A stretch of 64,000 nucleotides of DNA from JANXQG01 sp963709175. GTDB lineage: Bacteria > Planctomycetota > Planctomycetia > Pirellulales > Thermoguttaceae. Under the pieces are notes generated by a model. It worked only from the letters and a program-made list of their open reading frames with translations. It had not been told where the DNA came from and did no database searches. Made by a program: the position numbers and the translations under genes. The first letter of the stretch is position 1. The number at the start of each line of letters is the position of its first letter. The stretch covers positions 1 to 64,000 of the forward strand of contig CAVPVK010000010.1 of NCBI GenBank assembly GCA_963709175.1, in the 5' to 3' direction. Shown piece by piece: positions 59,006-64,000 of the stretch.

Positions 59006-62000
59006 ATGAGCGACTTGCAAGCGAGCGGACAGAACGAACTGCTCGACAGCCTGCTGGGCGACTTTCTCGACGAGTCGGACCAGCTCCTCACGCAACTCAA
59101 CGAGCGGCTGCTGCAGCTCGACGAATGGGTCCGCGCGCTGGACGACGACCACGTCGGAGCACTGCGACCCCACGTTGCTCAACGAGATGTTCCGCGCGGC
59201 CCACAGCCTCAAGGGCCTGTCGGCCATGCTGGGGCTCACGGACATCAACAACCTGACGCACAAGATCGAAAACGTCTTCGACGCCGCCCGCAAGAACGAA
59301 CTGGCCGTCAACGGCGACGTGACCGAATTGGTCTTCATGGGACTCGATCAACTGACGGCCCTGATCGACCGCTTGAAGGATCCTGGGAGCGAGCCGGTCG
59401 ATTGCAGCGCCGTGCGTCGACTCCATCCGCCGGCTGCTGCAGACGCGCGGGCGTGGAGCGGAAGCAGTCGTCGCAGGCCGACGCGGAAAGGGCCATGGCG
59501 GCGGAAGGCGAGCAGAGCAGTGAGCGGGCAGCGGGGAGCGGGGAAACGCAGAGAGGGGACACGGCAGACGCGGGGAGCGCAACGTTCCCGTCCCTCTGTT
59601 CCCGTGTCTCCTCTCCTCCCGCTCCCCGCTCCCTGCTCCCCGCTCCCCACTCCCCTCCCCGCCGATCCAATGGCGGAGGTGCGCGACGAAGGCGGGATAT
59701 CCGCAAAAGTACCTTTCGATCTTCATCGACGAGAGCGAGGCCTCCCTGGATGCGCTGACCAGCGCCTTGCTTGGCGCTGGAGAACGGCGGCAACGGCGAC
59801 GATCTGAAGGGCCTGATGGGCACCGCCCACAAGATCAAGGGATCGGCGGCATCCATCGGCCTGAACCGGATCGCCAAGCTGGCCCACCTGATGGAGGACT
59901 TGCTGCAGGAGTTGCTGCAGACGCACGGCTCGCTGTCCAGCGGCGCTGACCGACGTCTTCTTGAAATGCACCGATGCCCTGCAGCGCCACGTGGCCGAAC
60001 TGAAGCACGGCGGACGGCCAGTCGGACCATTTCGGCCGATCTGGCCCGGCTGAACTGCTGGCGGCACGTCCGGCGAATCGCGGACGCGAGGACGCGTGCG
60101 GCAAGACCACTTATCGTCGGCGAAGTGAAATTCGAGCCCGCCTTGGCCGCTGTCGGCGCTGAAGGCCAGTTTGATCTACGAGAAACTTTCCAGGCTGGGA
60201 GAATTGTCCGAGTGCGATCCGCGGCCGGAGTCGTTCGACGAGATCGAGCAGCTCGATTGTTTTCGCTTTCGCTTGGCCACCGACCAGCCCTTGGAAATCA
60301 TCAAGGACCGCTTGCGGATTGCGGGCGTGCTGGAAGCGAGCGTCGCGCGCTGGATCCACTGCGCCACTGGCGCGGAGCAGGCGCAGGGCGGCGAGGGCTC
60401 GCGAGCACCGGCCCGAACGGCGAGAACCATCGGATCCGAGGCGGCCCACGCTCGCCAACCAGTGCGCGACCGCAACCGCGCGCCCCGCTACCCGGCTCTG
60501 TCGCACCCCGCAACCCCAGTCCGCCGGCCGTCCCTGACAGGCTTCAACCGCTCCGCAACCGACCGGCATCGCCGCCAAGCCGGGTGCCGGACAGCGAGCC
60601 GCGCACCGCCGACGCCGGGCAGCGGCCCACCGAGACGGTCCGCGTGGACATCGACCGGCTGGACCACCTGATGGACCTTGCCGGCCAGTTGGTCATCAAC
60701 AAGGCGCAGTTCGTGCAAATCGGCGACAAGTTCCGCAGCGCGCTGGGCTGCAAGCACTCGGAGCAGGCGCTTGAACAAGGTGTCGGCCGAACTGGAGCGG
60801 ATGGGCGGCCAGATCGCCCTGCGAGCTCGACGGCGAGCACTCGGCCGGCCGTGCTGGAAGGCATCCGCGGCCACGTGCGGCGGATCCAGAACGAGTTGGA
60901 GCCGCTCCGCCGCGAGGTCGCAGGCCTTCCGCCAGGCCCGCGACGTCGTCGAGGACCTGTTCGAAGCGATCCATCAACTTGGGCGCGTCAGCGACGGCAT
61001 CCAGCAGAGCGTCATGGACACGCGGATGGTCCCCATCGGGCCGCTCTTCGCCCGCTTCAAGCGCGTGGTCCGCGACATCACCCGCTCGACCGCCAAGCAG
61101 GCCCGGCTGGAGATCCGCGGCGAGAACACCGAGCTGGACAAGCGGATGATCGACGAGCTGGGCGACCCGCTGGTCCACCTGGTGCGCAATTCGGTGGACC
61201 ACGGCATCGAACCGCCCGAGGTCCGCGAAGCGGCCGGAAAGCCCCGCGAGGGGACCGTGACGCTCGATGCCTTCCACCGCGGCAACAGCATCGTGATCGA
61301 GGTCCGCGACGACGGCAAGGGCCTGGACGCCGACCGCATCCTGCAAAAGTGCCTGGAGAAGGGCCTGGTGACCAAGGCCGACGCCGAAAAAATGACGACG
61401 CAGCAGATCTACCAGAAGATCTGGGAGCCCGGACTCAGCACCGCGGAGAAGGTGACCGAAGTCTCCGGCCGCGGCATGGGAATGGACATCGTCAAATCGA
61501 AGATCGACGAGCTCAGCGGGACCGTCGATATCGACAGCGTGCCCGGCCAGGGCACCACGATCACGATCAAGCTGCCGCTGACGCTGGCGATCCTCCCCTC
61601 GCTGATGGTCGAGATCCGCGGCGACGTGTTCGCCATCCCGATGGAGGCCGTCGTCGAAATCGTCAGCGTCGCCCGGAACCAGGTGAATTCGGTGCAAGGG
61701 CGGCAGATGGCGCTGCGTGCGGGGGCGAGCGGTCTCCCTCTTGCGGCTGGGCGACCTGCTCAGCTTCCACGGCGCCGGCGCGACGCCGCCGTCGCCAGCC
61801 CGCGGAAACCACGCTGGTGATCGTGGGCGAGGCGGGCGAAGAAGTCGGCCTGGCCGTCGACCGCGTCATCGGCGAAGAGGAAGTGGTCATCAAGTCCATC
61901 GCCGAGAACTTCGCCAATGTGCCGGGAATCGCCGGGGCCAGCATCCTCGGCGACGGCCGCGTGTCGCTGATCCTCGATATCGCCGGCCTCGTCGAGATCG

Positions 62001-62020
62001 TATCCAAGAAGGCCGCCTGA
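59006..62020 (+). CDS. cheA: CheA histidine kinase with two Hpt domains (a dozen or more frame breaks)
   Basis: About 1000 aa when joined. Hpt1 (FRAAHSLKGLSAMLGLTDIN), a low-complexity linker containing a G/C-rich inverted repeat, Hpt2 (TAHKIKGSAASIGLNRIAKL), a regulator-docking-like domain (ALKASLIYEKLSRLGEL), the dimerisation helix (RVDIDRLDHLMDLAGQLVIN), the ATPase domain (HLVRNSVDHGIEPPEVRE, VRDDGKGLD, EVSGRGMGMDIVKSKI) and the CheW-like end (LPSLMVEIRGDVFAIPMEA ... AGLVEIVSKKAA). Breaks near 59156, 59415, 59449, 59770, 59942, 60146, 60770, 60828, 60850, 60920, 61716 and 61801, plus unresolved ones in 59500-59700 and 60010-60130. The ATPase core from 60921 to 61715 is uninterrupted. Confidence 0.78.
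59531..59630. repeat. G/C-rich inverted repeat inside the cheA linker
   Basis: Left arm GCGGGGAGCGGGGAAACGCA... (59531 to about 59564, ending GGGGACACGG) pairs with the right arm CCGTGTCTCCTCTCCTCCCG... (59602-59629, ending CTCCCCGC), flanked by more GGGGAGC/GCTCCCC words. It lies between the two Hpt domains, where the protein is low complexity. Confidence 0.6.
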
Positions 62021-62052
62021 AATCACCTGAACGCTAAAGAGAAACGACTGCC

Positions 62053-62722
62053 ATGATCAAACCGCTAACTGCAAACGTCACCTGTCACTGGCCGGGCTGC
62101 ACGAGCTGTTCGCCTCGGCCACGCACGACGCCTCGGCCGCCATGTGCCGCTGGACCGACGGGATCATCACCGTCACGCTCGACGAGGTCCGGCAAGTCGC
62201 GCTGGAAGAGGTCGGCCGTCGAACTGGCCGTCGGCGACGAGCCGCTGACCATGGTCGTCATGACGCTCGACGGCGAACTCGGCGGCAGCATCATCCTGAT
62301 GTTCGACGACGCTCAACGGCCGGCAACTGGCCGCGTCGCTGCTTGGGCCGCGAGGCCGGCACGGAACCCGAGTGGAGCGAACTGGAGAAGTCGGCGCTGA
62401 TGGAGACCGGCAACATCCTCGGCTGCGCCTACGTCAACGCGCTGACGCGCCTGGTCGGCATGGACCTGCGTCCTTCGCCGCCCTACTTCATCCAGGATTT
62501 CGGGGCCAGCGTCCTCGAGCAGGCCCTGATGACCCAGGCCGCGGCCGGCGACAGCCTGTTGCTCTGCGACATCGGCTTCCACCGCAACGGAGGAAAGCTC
62601 GATTGGCGGGTCGTCTTCGTTCCCACGCCCGGACTGCAGGAGTCGCTCAGCGGTCGCTGCATGCGGCCCCGGCTACGACAGTCCCGGAACCTGCCAGAGC
62701 TGTGCGACTACTCGCGACATGA
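62053..62722 (+). CDS. cheC: CheC-like phosphatase (five frame breaks)
   Basis: About 220 aa. Joined reading: LAGLHELFASATHDASAAM (with the D/E-x-x-x-N-like helix), IITVTLDEVRQVALEE, GDEPLTMVVMTLDGELGGSIILMF, then SELEKSALMETGNILGCAYVNAL, the second CheC/FliY signature (E-x-x-N), LRPSPPYFIQDFGASVLEQALM and LLLCDIGFHRNGGKLDW. It removes the phosphoryl group from CheY and binds CheD. Breaks near 62080, 62214, 62314, 62342 and 62653. Its likely stop TGA (62720-62722) overlaps the cheD ATG by 4 bases. Confidence 0.72.
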
Positions 62723-63206
62723 TCACCACGACAAACACGACAACCCTGGAAACGCTGGTCGGCATGGGACAGATCGCGGCCGGCGGGCCGCCGCAGAAAA
62801 TGAGGGCGGTCGTCGGCTCCTGCATTGCCCTGGCGCTGTACCATCCCCGGCTCAAACGGGGCGTCATGGCCCACATCGTCCTGCCGGACTCGGCCGGACG
62901 CGACGGCACGCCGGGCAAGTTCGCCGATACGGCGATTCCGCAGGATGCTGGAATTGCTCAAGGAGTCGGCGCGCCGGCCACTGCCTGACGGCCAAGCTCG
63001 CCGGCGGCGCCAACATGTTCGGCAGTTCCGGGCCCTTGCAGATCGGCGATGCCAACATCGAGGCCGTTGCCCAGGCCCTGCGGACCGCCGGCATTCGCAT
63101 CGCGGCCCAGGACGTCGGCGGAAATCGCGGACGGCGCGTGACCTTCGAATGCGACAGCGGGGCGATGATCGTCGAATCGGCCGGCCAGCCCACGAAAACC
63201 CTGTGA
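62719..63206 (+). CDS. cheD: CheD receptor glutamine deamidase (two frame breaks)
   Basis: About 162 aa. KMRAVVGSCIALALYHPRLKRGVMAHIVLP carries the catalytic Cys in GSC and the His in AHI; KLAGGANMFGSS and AAQDVGGNRGRRVTFECDSGAM follow. Breaks near 62941 and 62972, one extra base each. It deamidates receptor glutamines and interacts with CheC, which directly precedes it with an ATGA overlap. Confidence 0.83.
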
Positions 63207-63288
63207 TATCGTTCAAGTATACCGGCACGCACAGCCAGTCTGCGGGAAGGTTCGAAAACCAGTGCTATGCTTCAGGAGGCTTTGAACA

Positions 63289-63660
63289 ATGCCACGCAGA
63301 CTATTAGTCGCCGATGACGCCATGATCATCCGGCAGATCATCAAGGACATGGCCGTCGTCGCCGGCTGGGAAGTGGTCGGCGAGGCCAGCAACGGCCAGG
63401 AGGCGATCGACCGTTACCGGGAACTGCACCCCGACGCCGTGACCCTGGACCTGGTCATGCCCGAACACGACGGCCTGCATGCCTTGCACGGCATCATGGA
63501 GTTCGATCCCGAGGCCAAGGTCCTCGTGGTCAGTGCCCTGGAGCAGCGCGGCGTGCTCAAGGATGCCATCAAGGCCGGCGCCGCCGACTTTGTCGCCAAG
63601 CCGTTCGACAAGAAGAGCCTCCAGGCGACCTTGGAACAATTGGTCCCCCAGCCCGTCTAA
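63289..63660 (+). CDS. cheY: CheY-like receiver (intact)
   Basis: 123 aa. RLLVADDAMIIRQIIKDMA (acid pocket), PDAVTLDLVMPEHDGL (phospho-acceptor), AKVLVVSALEQ and GAADFVAKPFDKKSL. A ribosome site (AGGAGG, 63274-63279) lies about 9 bases upstream. Second stand-alone receiver of the cluster and, unlike the first, without a frame break. Followed after 10 bases by cheX. Confidence 0.93.
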   Translation: MPRRLLVADDAMIIRQIIKDMAVVAGWEVVGEASNGQEAIDRYRELHPDAVTLDLVMPEHDGLHALHGIMEFDPEAKVLVVSALEQRGVLKDAIKAGAADFVAKPFDKKSLQATLEQLVPQPV

Positions 63661-63670
63661 AGAGAAAAAC

Positions 63671-64000
63671 ATGAATGTCGAGTACATCAATCCCTTCCTG
63701 ACGTCGACGATTTCGGTCTTCGATACGATGCTGAACTGCAAGCTGGAGCGAGGCACGCCGTACCTCAAGAACGGAACCCAACCGCAGCACGAGGTCAGCG
63801 GCGTAATCGGGCTTTCGGGTAAGGCCTTGGGCACGGTCGTCCTGGGCCTTAGCCGCGAGGCGGCCATCTCCGCCACCGAGGTCCTGCTCCAGGAGCGGCC
63901 GGCCGAAATCAACGGCGACGTCACCGATGCCGTCGGCGAACTGGTGAACATCATCGCCGGCAACGCCAAGGCCAGCTTGGAGCACCTGGAGATGAGCGTG
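63671..64000 (+). CDS. cheX: CheX-like phosphatase, runs off the window
   Basis: 110 codons visible from ATG 63671. VEYINPFLTSTISVFDTMLNCK is the typical CheX beginning; HEVSGVIGLSGKALGTVVLGL and the active-site helix INGDVTDAVGELVNIIAGNAK (E-x-x-N) follow. Dephosphorylates CheY. The reading frame is intact to the window edge, and the C-terminus is missing only because the window ends. Confidence 0.88.
   Translation, partial: MNVEYINPFLTSTISVFDTMLNCKLERGTPYLKNGTQPQHEVSGVIGLSGKALGTVVLGLSREAAISATEVLLQERPAEINGDVTDAVGELVNIIAGNAKASLEHLEMSV

Noticed and set aside
52412..63206. Programmed ribosomal frameshifting as the explanation of all che breaks
   Set aside because: Around 40 shifts in both directions without a shared slippery site or downstream structure would not give usable protein yield; kept only as a minor alternative.

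Overview
The window reads as a chromosome segment of a planctomycete, probably in or near the Pirellulales. The evidence is high G+C, a DUF1559-type prepilin next to a small lipoprotein, giant autotransporter-associated repeat proteins with PEP-CTERM tails, and a Gfo/Idh/MocA + DUF6807 + glycosidase operon. All functions are inferred from residues read in the sequence; no database was searched.

Layout. (1) 1-8.96 kb is an integrated element: decayed recombinase and DUF3102-like genes, a small operon of overlapping hypothetical genes, an HsdR-N-like gene, a small resolvase and a large serine recombinase. The last codons of the recombinase lie inside the 5' end of an endonuclease IV gene (nfo), so its right junction is visible. 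(2) 9.2-15 kb is core genome: an MFS transporter, then rplI, ssb, rpsF, pth, rplY and prs on the minus strand. (3) 15.1-19 kb holds a secreted protein, a type IB topoisomerase, a formate/nitrite-type channel and a P-loop kinase. (4) 18.9-37.1 kb is a fructan-use locus: GntR/LacI-hybrid regulator, divergent promoter with operator-like palindrome, a giant repeat protein, a GH32 enzyme fused to repeat/LamG/PEP-CTERM and then to a prepilin-like module, a lipoprotein, a second GH32 enzyme, a sugar transporter and a fructokinase. (5) 37-41.4 kb is a minus-strand carbohydrate operon. (6) 41.5-50.1 kb encodes an HdrABC-MvhADG complex, predicted to couple H2 oxidation to electron bifurcation, with a maturation protease, HypA and a cNMP-binding protein. 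Its gene gaps are filled by palindromic word repeats. (7) 51-64 kb holds a response regulator, a broken histidine kinase, and a plus-strand chemotaxis cluster cheB-cheY-cheR-mcp-cheW-orf-cheA-cheC-cheD-cheY-cheX. cheX runs off the window.

Reading-frame breaks are a striking property. Core genes and the Hdr/Mvh genes are intact. About a dozen accessory genes have one or a few breaks, mostly of the single-base-loss type. The che cluster from cheB to cheD carries about 40 breaks, mostly +1, while the protein sequence between them stays well conserved. Repeat periods inside the mcp gene show directly that several of these are inserted bases. Consensus error is the simplest reading; recent decay or recoding is not excluded. 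Gene extents are given as if these frames were joined.
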